A stretch of DNA of 8,340 nt from positions 1 to 8,340 of the forward strand of contig CAYPMT010000101.1 in assembly GCA_964411875.1 (NCBI GenBank). The letters are read 5' to 3'. The stretch comes from Aliikangiella sp964411875. Its GTDB lineage: Bacteria > Pseudomonadota > Gammaproteobacteria > Enterobacterales > Kangiellaceae. Below the pieces are notes generated by a model that saw only the letters and a list, made by a program, of their open reading frames with translations, was not told the DNA's origin and did no database searches. The translations under genes were made by a program, and so were the position numbers. Of the stretch, positions 1-8,056 are shown in pieces (the first letter of the stretch is position 1; the number at the start of each line of letters is the position of its first letter).

Positions 1-3000
1 AACTTATTGGGTAAACGTGTTGATTACTCTGGTCGTTCGGTGATTGTTGTTGGTCCGACCTTAAGATTGCATCAATGTGGTTTACCCAAAAAAATGGCGT
101 TGGAATTATTTAAACCGTTTATTTTTGGCAAGCTGGAACTACGCGGTTTAGCGACAACAATTAAAGCTGCGAAGAAAATGGTTGAGCGTGAAGAGCCAGT
201 CGTTTGGGATATTCTTGAAGAAGTGATTCGTGAGCATCCAGTATTATTAAATCGTGCGCCAACGCTGCATAGATTAGGTATTCAAGCTTTCGAACCTGTA
301 TTGATTGAAGGTAAAGCTATTCAGTTACATCCTTTAGTTTGCGTTGCTTATAACGCTGACTTCGATGGTGACCAAATGGCGGTGCATGTTCCTTTAACTA
401 TAGAGGCGCAATTAGAAGCCAGATCGTTAATGATGGCGACTAATAATGTACTTTCGCCAGCTAATGGTGAACCGATTATTGTACCAACCCAAGATGTTGT
501 ATTAGGTTTATATTACCTAACGCGTGAAAAGATTAATGATTTGGGTGAAAGCATGGTCTTTTCTGATACGGCTGAAGCTTTACGTGCTTACCGGAATGGC
601 AACGCGGCATTACATGCTAAAGTTAAAGTTCGTTTAACTGAAACAGCGATTGATGAAGACGGCAATCAAACCGATACAACTAAATTAGTTGATACGACTA
701 TTGGTCGTTCTTTATTATTTGAAATCGTACCTAATGGCTTACCATTTGAAATAGTTAATCAAAAGATGACGAAAAAAGCTATTTCGAATTTGATTAATCA
801 GGCTTACCGTCGTTTAGGTTTGAAAGAAACCGTTATTTTTGCTGATCAATTAATGTATGCCGGTTTTCATTATGCAACGCTTTCAGGTGCATCAGTTGGT
901 ATTGATGATATGGTTATTCCTGATGAGAAGAAAACTATTATCGATTCAGCAGAACAAGAAGTTCGTGAAATTGAAGAGCAGTTTGCTTCAGGTTTAGTTA
1001 CTCATGGTGAGCGATATAATAAAGTTGTTGATATTTGGTCGCATACCAATGAGCAGGTTGCAAAAGCGATGATGGACAACTTAAGTTTTGAAGACGTTGT
1101 TGATGCTGAAGGCGAAACTGTTAAGCAACAGTCATTTAACTCAATTTATATGATGGCTGACTCAGGTGCTCGTGGTAGTGCGGCACAGATCAGACAATTA
1201 GCTGGTATGCGTGGTCTGATGGCAAAACCGGATGGCTCGATTATTGAAAGTCCAATTAAAGCGAATTTCCGTGAAGGTTTAACGGTTCTTGAATACTTTA
1301 TTTCGACGCATGGTGCACGTAAAGGTTTGGCCGATACAGCATTAAAAACAGCTAACTCTGGTTACTTAACACGTCGTTTAGTTGATGTTGCTCAAGACTT
1401 GGTTATTACAGAAGAAGACTGTGGTACAGAAAGAGGATTGATCATTACACCTTTAATTGAAGGTGGTGATGTTGTTGAGCCTCTAAGAGAACGAGTACTT
1501 GGTCGAGTTAATGCTGAGCATATTTATAAGCCAGGCACTGATGAAGTGATTTGTGAAGCAGGCACTTTATTAGATGAAGAGTGGGTAGAAATTTTAGAAG
1601 CTAATAGTGTTGACCAAGTGGTTGTTCGATCCGTTATTACTTGTGATACCCGTTATGGTGTGTGTTCACAATGTTATGGTCGTGACTTAGCTCGAGGGCA
1701 TCGTATTAATATTGGTGAGTCGGTTGGAGTTATTGCAGCACAGTCTATTGGTGAGCCAGGTACTCAGTTGACCATGCGGACTTTCCATATTGGTGGTGCA
1801 GCGTCAAGACAAAGCGCTAATAACAATGTTCAGCTCAAGAATGATGGTACATTAAAGTTACACAATGCTAAATATGTAACGCGTGATGATAAAAAATTAG
1901 TCATTGTTTCTCGTTCGACTGACTTAACCTTATTAGATGAATTTGGTCGTGAAAGAGAGCGCTATAAAGTGCCTTACGGTTCTGTACTTGAGCATAATGA
2001 TGGTCATGCCGTTAATGGTGGCGATATTGTTGCTAACTGGGACCCACATACGCATCCAATTATTACTGAAATTGCCGGTAAAATTAAATTGGTTGATGTA
2101 ACCGAAGGGGTCAATATGACTCGTCAAACTGATGAGCTAACTGGTTTGAGCTCTTTGGTTATTACGGAATCAAAGCGTAGCGGTACAAAAGCTAACGAAA
2201 TGCGTCCAATGATTAAGTTATTTGACAAGAAAGGTAAAGAACTAATGATCCCTGGTACTAAAATGCCAGCACAATATGTTCTACCGGTTAATGCAATTGT
2301 TAGTATTGAAGATGGCTCAGAAGTTGGTGTTGGTACGGCTATCGCACGTATCCCGCAAGAAGGTTCTAAAACAGGTGATATTACTGGTGGTCTACCTCGA
2401 GTGGCTGACTTGTTTGAAGCACGTAAACCGAAAGAGCCTGCTATCTTAGCTGAAATTTCTGGTACGGTAAGCTTTGGTAAAGAAACTAAAGGCAAACGTC
2501 GTTTAGTGATTACCCCTCAAGAAGGTGATCATTATGAAGAACTTATTCATAAATGGCGTCACTTCAATGTTTTCGAAGGTGAGAAGGTTGAAAAAGGTGA
2601 GGTTGTTTCTGATGGTGCAGATAACCCACATGATATTTTGCGCTTAAAAGGTGTTAGCTCATTAGCTAATTATATTATCAATGAAGTACAAGACGTTTAT
2701 CGCTTACAAGGTGTAAAAATTAACGACAAACATATCGAAGTTATTGTTCGCCAAATGCTACGCAAGGTTATTATTTCTAACCCAGGTGATAGTCTGTTGT
2801 TAAAAGGTGAACAGATGGAGTATGTGCGAGTTCTTGATATTAACGATAAGCTGATTGCTGAAGACAAACAGCCGGTTAAGTTTGAGCGTGTTCTTATGGG
2901 GATTACCAAAGCATCGCTTGCGACTGAGTCATTTGTTTCAGCGGCATCTTTCCAAGAAACTACGCGAGTTCTTACCGAAGCAGCGGTTAGTGGTAAAAAA

Positions 3001-3204
3001 GATCAGCTTGGCGGTTTGAAAGAAAACGTTATTGTTGGCCGATTGATCCCTGCTGGAACGGGTTTAACTTATCACGAAGAGCGACGCAAGCGTTTAGCTG
3101 GTGAGCTTGAGGTTGATGTTGAAGAAACTGTGTCTGCAGAAGAAGCTGAAAAAGCGTTAAGCGACGCACTTAACTCAACAGACTTAAGTAGCGAAGAAGC
3201 TTAA
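1..3204 (+). CDS. rpoC: DNA-directed RNA polymerase subunit beta' (5'-truncated by window edge)
   Basis: This is the catalytic beta' subunit of RNA polymerase. The frame is open from base 1, giving 1067 residues, and continues upstream of the window. Seen directly: the Mg-binding motif NADFDGDQM at fragment residues 118-126 (bases 352-378), whose three Asp hold the catalytic metal; the bridge-helix region around STHGARKGLADTALKTANSG (about residues 436-455); the trigger-loop region around GVIAAQSIGEPGTQLTMRTF (about 576-595); and the second zinc site, Cys474 plus the CDTRYGVCSQC cluster from residue 548. These landmarks line up with E. coli RpoC at a constant offset of 340, so about 340 N-terminal residues (clamp, first zinc finger) are missing and the full protein would be about 1407 aa, the normal gammaproteobacterial size. 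The C-terminus is a short acidic tail. No frameshift or missing key residue was seen. It is normally the last gene of a rplKAJL-rpoBC transcript, and a terminator follows directly. Confidence 0.99.
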   Translation, partial: NLLGKRVDYSGRSVIVVGPTLRLHQCGLPKKMALELFKPFIFGKLELRGLATTIKAAKKMVEREEPVVWDILEEVIREHPVLLNRAPTLHRLGIQAFEPVLIEGKAIQLHPLVCVAYNADFDGDQMAVHVPLTIEAQLEARSLMMATNNVLSPANGEPIIVPTQDVVLGLYYLTREKINDLGESMVFSDTAEALRAYRNGNAALHAKVKVRLTETAIDEDGNQTDTTKLVDTTIGRSLLFEIVPNGLPFEIVNQKMTKKAISNLINQAYRRLGLKETVIFADQLMYAGFHYATLSGASVGIDDMVIPDEKKTIIDSAEQEVREIEEQFASGLVTHGERYNKVVDIWSHTNEQVAKAMMDNLSFEDVVDAEGETVKQQSFNSIYMMADSGARGSAAQIRQLAGMRGLMAKPDGSIIESPIKANFREGLTVLEYFISTHGARKGLADTALKTANSGYLTRRLVDVAQDLVITEEDCGTERGLIITPLIEGGDVVEPLRERVLGRVNAEHIYKPGTDEVICEAGTLLDEEWVEILEANSVDQVVVRSVITCDTRYGVCSQCYGRDLARGHRINIGESVGVIAAQSIGEPGTQLTMRTFHIGGAASRQSANNNVQLKNDGTLKLHNAKYVTRDDKKLVIVSRSTDLTLLDEFGRERERYKVPYGSVLEHNDGHAVNGGDIVANWDPHTHPIITEIAGKIKLVDVTEGVNMTRQTDELTGLSSLVITESKRSGTKANEMRPMIKLFDKKGKELMIPGTKMPAQYVLPVNAIVSIEDGSEVGVGTAIARIPQEGSKTGDITGGLPRVADLFEARKPKEPAILAEISGTVSFGKETKGKRRLVITPQEGDHYEELIHKWRHFNVFEGEKVEKGEVVSDGADNPHDILRLKGVSSLANYIINEVQDVYRLQGVKINDKHIEVIVRQMLRKVIISNPGDSLLLKGEQMEYVRVLDINDKLIAEDKQPVKFERVLMGITKASLATESFVSAASFQETTRVLTEAAVSGKKDQLGGLKENVIVGRLIPAGTGLTYHEERRKRLAGELEVDVEETVSAEEAEKALSDALNSTDLSSEEA

Positions 3205-3233
3205 TCACCTTTCTTTAACACGGGGTCTTTATT

Positions 3234-3286
3234 AAGCCACATTGTTTAAGGTTGTTTAATCCAATCTTGTTCAATGTGGCTTTTTT
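3234..3286 (+). terminator. Rho-independent terminator of rpoC
   Basis: An 11-bp perfect stem, AAGCCACATTG (3234-3244) with CAATGTGGCTT (3272-3282), is followed by a run of T through 3286. Inside it lies a second stem, AAGGTTG (3248-3254) with CAATCTT (3262-3268), which pairs with one G-T wobble, leaving a 7-nt loop and a small 3/3 internal loop. It sits 30 bases after the rpoC stop, so it should separate the RNA polymerase transcript from the receptor gene downstream. Confidence 0.9.
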
Positions 3287-3343
3287 ACTTTAGATTGATT
3301 GGTTTCGATTATTTGATTTTTTTAGTTAGTAATATGATTTCAG

Positions 3344-3372
3344 TAGACAATATTTACGCATAAAATTATTTA
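3344..3372 (+). promoter_or_regulatory. Weak candidate promoter for the first receptor gene
   Basis: TAGACA (3344-3349, five of six matches to the sigma-70 -35 box) is followed after 17 bases by TATTTA (3367-3372), a poor -10 box with three of six matches. It lies in the only space between the rpoC terminator and the receptor start, where a promoter is expected. The spacer contains ATATTTACGCATAAAAT (3350-3366), which nearly recurs upstream of the second receptor. An ECF-sigma promoter is equally possible, and the AT-rich background makes chance matches common. Confidence 0.22.
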
Positions 3373-3426
3373 GAAATTAATAATAGTACGTTAGCATAGT
3401 TATTTTTATTAATATGGGTTTAAGGG

Positions 3427-3435
3427 AAGGGGGAG
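3427..3435 (+). promoter_or_regulatory. Shine-Dalgarno that decides a GTG start
   Basis: AAGGGGGAG lies 5 bases before GTG 3441. The upstream in-frame ATG at 3414 is preceded only by AT-rich sequence with no purine-rich site, and starting there would place this ribosome site inside the coding region. This favours GTG 3441 as the true start. Confidence 0.7.
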
Positions 3436-3440
3436 TCAAG

Positions 3441-5877
3441 GTGGAAAGTATTCTTTGTTCGTTAAGAAGAGCTATTTTTATAATAATAATTTCAATAAAT
3501 ACTATTTTTGTATACGCAAATAGTTTGGATAGTGAGCAAATTGAAGAAGAACAAGTTGAGTTCGATGAGCAGTTTGTAACAGTTATAGGAAAGCCTGTCG
3601 TTATCCGCAATAGGGTTAATACTATTGAGCCAACTTTATCTTATGATGTTGAGTTTTTTCAGCGTTTTGAACCATCTAATTTACAGGATATGCTGAAACG
3701 GATACCGGGAATTACTGTTGAGTCTCTCATTCAATTTGATACCTATAATGAAGTTACTGAGCCTAGAGGGGTTAGTTTTCGAGGTTTTAGTAATGGTGGA
3801 CAAATCCTTATTAATGGTCGCAAAATACCTGGTATCACTCTTAGTAATGCTTTGTCTTTGACGAATTTCCCAGTTGATATTATTAAAGAAATTCAAGTGA
3901 TTCGTGCAGCAACAGCTTCTATTGACAATGAAGGAATTGGGCTCACGCTTAACATTGTCTTAAAAGACGCTAGTTCAATCCCTCAAGGTGAACATAGCAC
4001 TTATCGCGTTGGGTACAGAACAAGTGATGGTGAACCCGGTTTTGATTTATCTTTGACTCGATTTGGTGATTTATCAGAAAGCCTTAAGTATTTAATTAAT
4101 GCTACTTATTCGGATCAAAAAACTTTAACTTCAGGTGTAGAGCAGCTTATTGATGATACTAGCGATGATTTTAGAGCAGATCGTACAATTCAATCTAATA
4201 TTCATAATGGGAAAAAACAATCGGCTTTTAATAGTTCTGTGACTTACACTTTTGACGATGCTTCTCAAATAAGTCTAAAAGGTTATTATATAAATTCAGA
4301 TAATGCAGGTAGTAATTTTAGAGATATAGTCGAAACAGTTGGGATTTCTTCACCGCCTAGTGGTGTTTGGCAGTGGGCTAATGAGTCAGAGGTTTCAAAG
4401 TCGGGAATTTTTTTAGATTATAATCATTCTTTTGCTGATGTTAATGAGCTTACAGCCGGTTTGTACTATTTAAACTCAGAGTCTTCTGGTTCAGAGTTAG
4501 TTCGTTTGTTGAGTGATGAAACGTTGAATAGAAATGTTGGTTCGCTTGAGCTTGCTGGCTTACCTTTTATACCTGATGATAGCTCTGAGACTAGTCGTAA
4601 AAATGTTGGGGTTTATTCTCAAGTTAATTGGCAATTTATTCANNNNNNNNNNNNNNNNNNNNNNNNNNNNNNNNNNNNNNNNNNNNNNNNNNNNNNNNNN
4701 NNNNNNNNNNNNNNNNNNNNNNNNNNNNNNNNNNNNNNNNNNTACAGCTAATCAGCTCCTCGAGGAGTCTGATGAGTTAACTTTATATTTAGAATACATA
4801 GCTAATTTAACAGAGTCTTTGTCAATTAATTTAGGTAATCGTTATGAACGTCGAGATAGTGATGTTATTGGTCTGTCCCAACATTTTGATGCGAATAACT
4901 TTGGTATCATTGGTAACCTTGTTAATGGTAGCTTTTCTATTAATACCCCTTCTGCACATTTAAAATGGAATTTCAGTGAAGAGCAAGTGATGCGTTTATC
5001 GTGGGTGCGAAGTGCGGATATTCCCGATCTTAATGAAACCTCGTCTTTTGACTTATTTTATAATTATGATTTTGGCAGAAATGAATTTACTTTAGGCAAT
5101 CCAGGTTTAGAAGCTGGTATTGTTGATACCATTAATTTGTCTTACGACTACCACTTTTATGATGGCCTTGGTGTTTTAGGGTTTGCTATGTATTCAAGTA
5201 AAGAAAGTAATATTATTTACCAAAGAGCGTTTGCTAGAGGAAATTTAGATGTGCAAAGGTTTATTGATAATAATAGTCTAAGAGAGCAGCTAGGTTCCAG
5301 TGCAAGACCTAATCAAATACAGATTATTAACGGATATATCAATAGTAATATTACTCGAAATCGTCAAGGCATTGAGTTTGATATTAATATGCCGCTACAT
5401 TTTATTGAGGGTCTAAATATTTCATCTAATGTTTCTTATGTTGAAACAGATTTTGGTCAAGACTATAGTGCATTAGGTCTGCCTGTGCTTGATACAACCT
5501 CGCTGAACTTTTCGCTTGATCATCAAATTGGTTTATGGGGCTATGGTGTTAGTTATAGTTATAGAAGTACGGATACTGATTTTATAGGTGGGTTTTTATA
5601 TGGAACAACATCAGACGTAAATCCAAGGTTACGAGATCAAACGACAATATTTGAAAATAAAATTGACCGTGACCCTTCCGTTGATATTTTTATTGAAAGG
5701 CGTTTTAGTGACGAACTTTTAGTTCGTCTATCTGTTGAAAATATAACCGATGCCCGCACGATAACTACTCAGAGAGAGACGCGTATTGATGAGGTTGGAG
5801 GGCAAGCCTTTTATAATTACCGAGATGTAGAAGAAGCTGGCCCTCAAGTTTTATTAAATGTTAGAGGCTCTTTTTAA
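3441..5877 (+). CDS. TonB-dependent outer-membrane receptor, no STN domain (interrupted by assembly gap)
   Basis: This is an outer-membrane active transporter driven by TonB-ExbBD; the substrate is unknown. Start chosen at GTG 3441 for its strong Shine-Dalgarno; the longer ATG 3414 form lacks one. Numbered from GTG: signal peptide about 1-26 (SLRR, hydrophobic run rich in Ile, cleavage after VYA); an acidic linker; a TonB-box-like EQFVTVIG at about 43-50; and plug domain about 60-176 with LQDMLKRIPGITV, a FRGFSNGGQILINGRKIPG segment and a IDNEGIGLTLNIVLKD end. The rest is barrel strands, including GVYSQVNWQF just before the gap, and after it INLGNRYERR and FTLGNPGLEAG. The protein ends VLLNVRGSF, with the terminal Phe expected for BAM-dependent insertion. 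There are 400 complete codons before and 377 after the gap, near the usual 750-900 aa for this superfamily. The two halves are in different frames across exactly 100 N, so the gap length is nominal or there is a frameshift. No canonical terminator follows. There is no room for an STN domain, so it probably transports without signalling. Confidence 0.9.
4643..4742. other. Assembly gap of exactly 100 N
   Basis: One hundred consecutive N, the usual placeholder for a scaffold gap of unknown size. It removes part of the receptor barrel. For the gene to be intact the true missing length must be a multiple of three, because 2 codon bases precede it and 1 follows it; 100 is not, so the number of N should not be taken literally. 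Confidence 0.98.
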
Positions 5878-6316
5878 GGGGCTTAGGATAGTGAAATAAA
5901 AAATCTCTGGAAAGTAGTTTTATGTAGCTTAATTATAAATAAGCTATAAAAGAGTTTAATTAAAATAAAGTTATATAGTTTTCATTATTTTTTTATAAGT
6001 TTCTCTCTCCAGGCTTGCATACTGATGTAAAGCTTCTTAAATGGTCTTTAACGAAATAGCTTAAAAACTCCTCAATGTTGACTGAAAAAATAAAGCTTTT
6101 TGAGAATATTAGTTTACAACATTTATTATTGCCTTACGTTATAAAAACACATATAAAATAGTCTAAAAGTATAACAAATGTTGTTTTCTTAATTTTATTT
6201 TTATCTATATGAGCTATTTTTAAAGAGTAATAAGGGCTATCTAGGCAGTTTATCAACTAATGTACTATTCTAATTATGGGGAGTGGCTTCCTTTCTACAT
6301 AGTGTTGGGCTGGGTT

Positions 6317-6346
6317 TTGACCTATAAAACGCTATTGTTGAAAAAT
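6317..6346 (+). promoter_or_regulatory. Candidate promoter of the sigma/FecR operon
   Basis: TTGACC (6317-6322, five of six matches to the -35 consensus) is followed after 18 bases by AAAAAT (6341-6346, four of six matches to -10). A transcript would start near 6353 and carry a leader of about 30 bases. The -10 box abuts a 15-bp palindrome. Position and fit are plausible but AT-rich sequence gives such matches by chance. Confidence 0.33.
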
Positions 6347-6361
6347 AAAATGGTCCATTTT
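6347..6361. promoter_or_regulatory. 15-bp perfect palindrome, possible operator
   Basis: AAAATGG, one central T, then CCATTTT form a perfect inverted repeat at 6347-6361, 23 bases before the sigma-factor start and at the expected transcription start of the candidate promoter. This is a typical place for a repressor site. It does not match the Fur consensus of GATAAT-type repeats, so which regulator would bind is unknown. Confidence 0.3.
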
Positions 6362-6384
6362 TACTTTTAAGACGTTTTATTAAT

Positions 6385-6975
6385 ATGAGCAAAAAACTTA
6401 AAGACAATGTTTACTATTTTTCAGATAGACTTAAAAGTAGTAAGTCTGCTACTTCAGAAGAGCTCATTTTATTTGTTTTACGAGAACATGGTTTTGATTT
6501 ACAACGTTTCTTAAGTGCTCGCTTGGCAGGACATCCAGACAAAGATGACTTAATGCAAGAAATATTACTGAGGTTAGTTGAACAAAAAGACTTACAAAAG
6601 AGCCTATCCCTTAGCTCGGAAAAAGTTAGAGCCTATCTCATTGTTATTGCTTCAAACCTTATTCGGGATACTCAGAGGCGACATCAAGTTCGTGAAAAGG
6701 CACATAAAAGGATACTCCTAGAAACCGACGGGGTAACAGATAAAAAAACACCCGAACAACAAATGATTATGCGTCAAAAACTCATTCAAGCCGATAAAGT
6801 TTTAAATAGCCTTCCGGTTAAATGCCGAGAAGCGTTTAAGCTGAGCCGCTTTTATAATGTTGGTTATCGTGAAATTGGTGAAAAGATGAACATTTCCTCA
6901 AGTACGGTAAAAAAATATATTGCTAAAGCTTTGGTTGAGTTAAGAAAAAAGATTGATCTTGATGGAGATGAGTAA
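6385..6975 (+). CDS. FecI-type ECF RNA polymerase sigma factor
   Basis: This 196-residue alternative sigma factor should direct RNA polymerase to receptor-gene promoters once the cell-surface signal arrives. Region 2 covers about residues 27-105: PDKDDLMQEILLRLVEQ (51-67) is the region 2.2 core-binding helix and NLIRDTQRRHQVREK (91-105) the region 2.3-2.4 helix that recognises the -10 element. Region 4 covers about 137-190: LNSLPVKCREAFKLSRFYNV followed by a helix-turn-helix YREIGEKMNISSSTVKKYI that reads the -35 element. The FLxRRLxxxxDAxDLxQE-like layout, with arginine-rich 2.4 and LP-x-xxREAF-L-SR, is typical of the FecI group. It is a little longer than common FecI proteins (about 170 aa) through a basic N-terminal extension of about 25 residues. 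The start ATG 6385 has only a weak upstream purine site (TAAGACG), hinting at low basal translation. Its stop overlaps the fecR-like start (TAATG), so the two are translationally coupled. Confidence 0.93.
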   Translation: MSKKLKDNVYYFSDRLKSSKSATSEELILFVLREHGFDLQRFLSARLAGHPDKDDLMQEILLRLVEQKDLQKSLSLSSEKVRAYLIVIASNLIRDTQRRHQVREKAHKRILLETDGVTDKKTPEQQMIMRQKLIQADKVLNSLPVKCREAFKLSRFYNVGYREIGEKMNISSSTVKKYIAKALVELRKKIDLDGDE

Positions 6976-7970
6976 TGAATGATGCCACTGAAATTGCTGC
7001 AGATTATGTTGCTCAGCTTCATTCAGGTGATATGTCTGAGCAAGAACAGCAGTCGTTAGAGCGTTGGGTTGCAGAAGATGAGCGTAATGCCTATGAGTAT
7101 CAGCGAGTGTTAAAAATCTGGGATGATTTACATGAGTACCCACTTATTCAAGATGAGCTAGCAAGTCGTAAAAAAATATTGGGTAGACGTAAGTTAATAA
7201 TGGCTGTTGCGAGCTTTTTTTTGATGTTTTTTGCGTCAATATTTGTAATAAATAATAATGAAATAAAGCCTGTTAAAAGCTACCAAACTTCAATTGGACA
7301 GCAAAAAACAATTAACTTTCCCGATGGCAGTAAGGTTACATTGAATACTGATACTGTTCTAGAGGCAGATTTTAGTGATAATCAACGACGATTAAAACTG
7401 GTATCTGGAGAAGCCTTTTTTGATGTTGCAAAAGATCCTAGTCGGCCAATGGTTATTGATTTAGCAACACATGAAATCACTGTTTTAGGTACTCAGTTTA
7501 ATGTTTACCGTTCTGGATTGGGTGTTAAAATTGCTGTTGTTAAAGGTGAAGTTTCTGTTGAGTCAGCCATTAATGTTGTAACTAATTTAAATCAGAATAA
7601 AAATGAGCTAAATAGTTTAAAAAATTCTGAAAATAAAATATTTCTTAAAGCTGGTGATGCAGTTAATTTAGATATAAGACTGAAAAAACAGCCTGTTTTA
7701 GTCAGTAAAGTTGATGTTGAAAAACTAACAGGTTGGCGCGATGGTTTAATTCGTTTTGATAGTGAGCCGTTATCACGAGTTATTTCAGAACTGAACCGTT
7801 ATTCCTATCGAAAAGTATTAGTTGAAGATGAAACAATAATGGAAATTCCTGTGAGTGGGACGTTCCGTTTTAATAATACGGATAAAGTATTGGGTGCATT
7901 GGATGTGGCACTTCCAATAACTGTGATAAATTATTCTGATAGGCATGTCATTGTGTCAGAAAATTTTTGA
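6975..7970 (+). CDS. FecR-family transmembrane sigma regulator
   Basis: This 331-residue inner-membrane protein should carry the signal from the outer-membrane receptor to the ECF sigma factor encoded just before it. Its ATG overlaps the sigma stop by one base, with GGAG at 6964-6967 seven bases upstream. The N-terminal cytoplasmic sigma-binding domain (DUF4880 type) covers about 1-55, with W31 in ERWVAEDERNAYEY and W49 in KIWDDL. One membrane segment follows at about 74-92 after KKILGRRK, which fits positive-inside topology. The periplasmic FecR domain covers about 103-200: INFPDGSKVTLNTDTVLEAD, then LVSGEAFFDVAKDPSRPMVI, then ITVLGTQFNVY and VVKGEVSVES. The C-terminal DUF4974/STN-like module, from W254 (WRDGLIRFDSEPLSRVI) to the end, is the part expected to meet the receptor's signalling domain. 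Odd points: the first conserved tryptophan of the family appears to be Y11, and an Asn/Lys-rich insert lies at about 201-222. Whether it acts as anti-sigma, pro-sigma or both cannot be told from sequence. Confidence 0.93.
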   Translation: MNDATEIAADYVAQLHSGDMSEQEQQSLERWVAEDERNAYEYQRVLKIWDDLHEYPLIQDELASRKKILGRRKLIMAVASFFLMFFASIFVINNNEIKPVKSYQTSIGQQKTINFPDGSKVTLNTDTVLEADFSDNQRRLKLVSGEAFFDVAKDPSRPMVIDLATHEITVLGTQFNVYRSGLGVKIAVVKGEVSVESAINVVTNLNQNKNELNSLKNSENKIFLKAGDAVNLDIRLKKQPVLVSKVDVEKLTGWRDGLIRFDSEPLSRVISELNRYSYRKVLVEDETIMEIPVSGTFRFNNTDKVLGALDVALPITVINYSDRHVIVSENF

Positions 7971-8026
7971 TAATAAATTAACTAAAAAAACGTTATCAAA
8001 ATTAGTCTGATAGTTTGGTAAGCCAT

Positions 8027-8042
8027 ATATTTACAATAAAAT
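8027..8042 (+). repeat. Upstream motif shared with the first receptor gene
   Basis: ATATTTACAATAAAAT lies just before the ribosome site of the STN receptor. The first receptor has ATATTTACGCATAAAAT at 3350-3366: eight identical bases, a 1-2 base difference, then seven identical bases. It may be a shared regulatory element or a chance match in AT-rich DNA. Its distance to the start differs greatly (14 versus 74 bases). The rest of the 86-bp space from 7971 shows no terminator and no convincing ECF promoter. Confidence 0.2.
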
Positions 8043-8056
8043 AGGGGGTATTAAAA

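Larger units (their letters stand above)
5878..6384. other. 507-bp AT-rich intergenic region without a supported gene
   Basis: Stop codons are frequent in all frames and no stretch looks like a known protein or RNA gene. Visible structures are weak: a hairpin TAGCTTA (5925-5931) with TAAGCTA (5940-5946) without a following T-run; a 9-bp inverted repeat ACAACATTT (6116-6124) with AAATGTTGT (6176-6184) around a 51-base loop, followed by T-rich sequence; and, near the end, a somewhat more G-rich patch (about 6276-6322) that leads into the candidate promoter of the sigma-factor gene. It probably holds the 3' end of the receptor transcript and the regulatory region of the sigma/FecR operon. Confidence 0.6.

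Noticed and set aside
1933..2909. Several open frames on the minus strand within rpoC (1933-2127, 2124-2495, 2697-2909).
   Set aside because: They lie antisense to a highly conserved gene and resemble no protein family; they are shadows of rpoC codon use.
3404..3416. TTTTATTAATATG occurs both at ATG 3414 and at the sigma start (6375-6387).
   Set aside because: It is a 13-base match of nearly pure A/T in AT-rich DNA, flanks differ, and ATG 3414 is probably not a start. Chance is the simplest explanation.
3205..3440. Search for Fur boxes before the receptors and the sigma gene (also 6200-6384 and 7971-8056).
   Set aside because: No GATAAT-type 19-bp inverted repeat was found by eye, so iron control by Fur is not supported here.
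5925..5946. Hairpin TAGCTTA/TAAGCTA after the first receptor as a terminator.
   Set aside because: The stem is AT-rich and no T-run follows on either strand, so it does not qualify as a Rho-independent terminator.
6075..6161. A 28-codon ATG reading frame in the intergenic region.
   Set aside because: It has no ribosome-binding site, the composition matches the AT-rich background and it resembles no known small protein.
6940..7143. Minus-strand frame of 67 codons across the sigma/FecR junction.
   Set aside because: It overlaps two well-supported genes on the opposite strand and has no recognisable domain.
7994..8012. Short inverted repeat TATCA/TGATA between the FecR-like gene and the STN receptor.
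   Set aside because: It has only five base pairs and no T-run, so it is too weak to call a terminator or operator.
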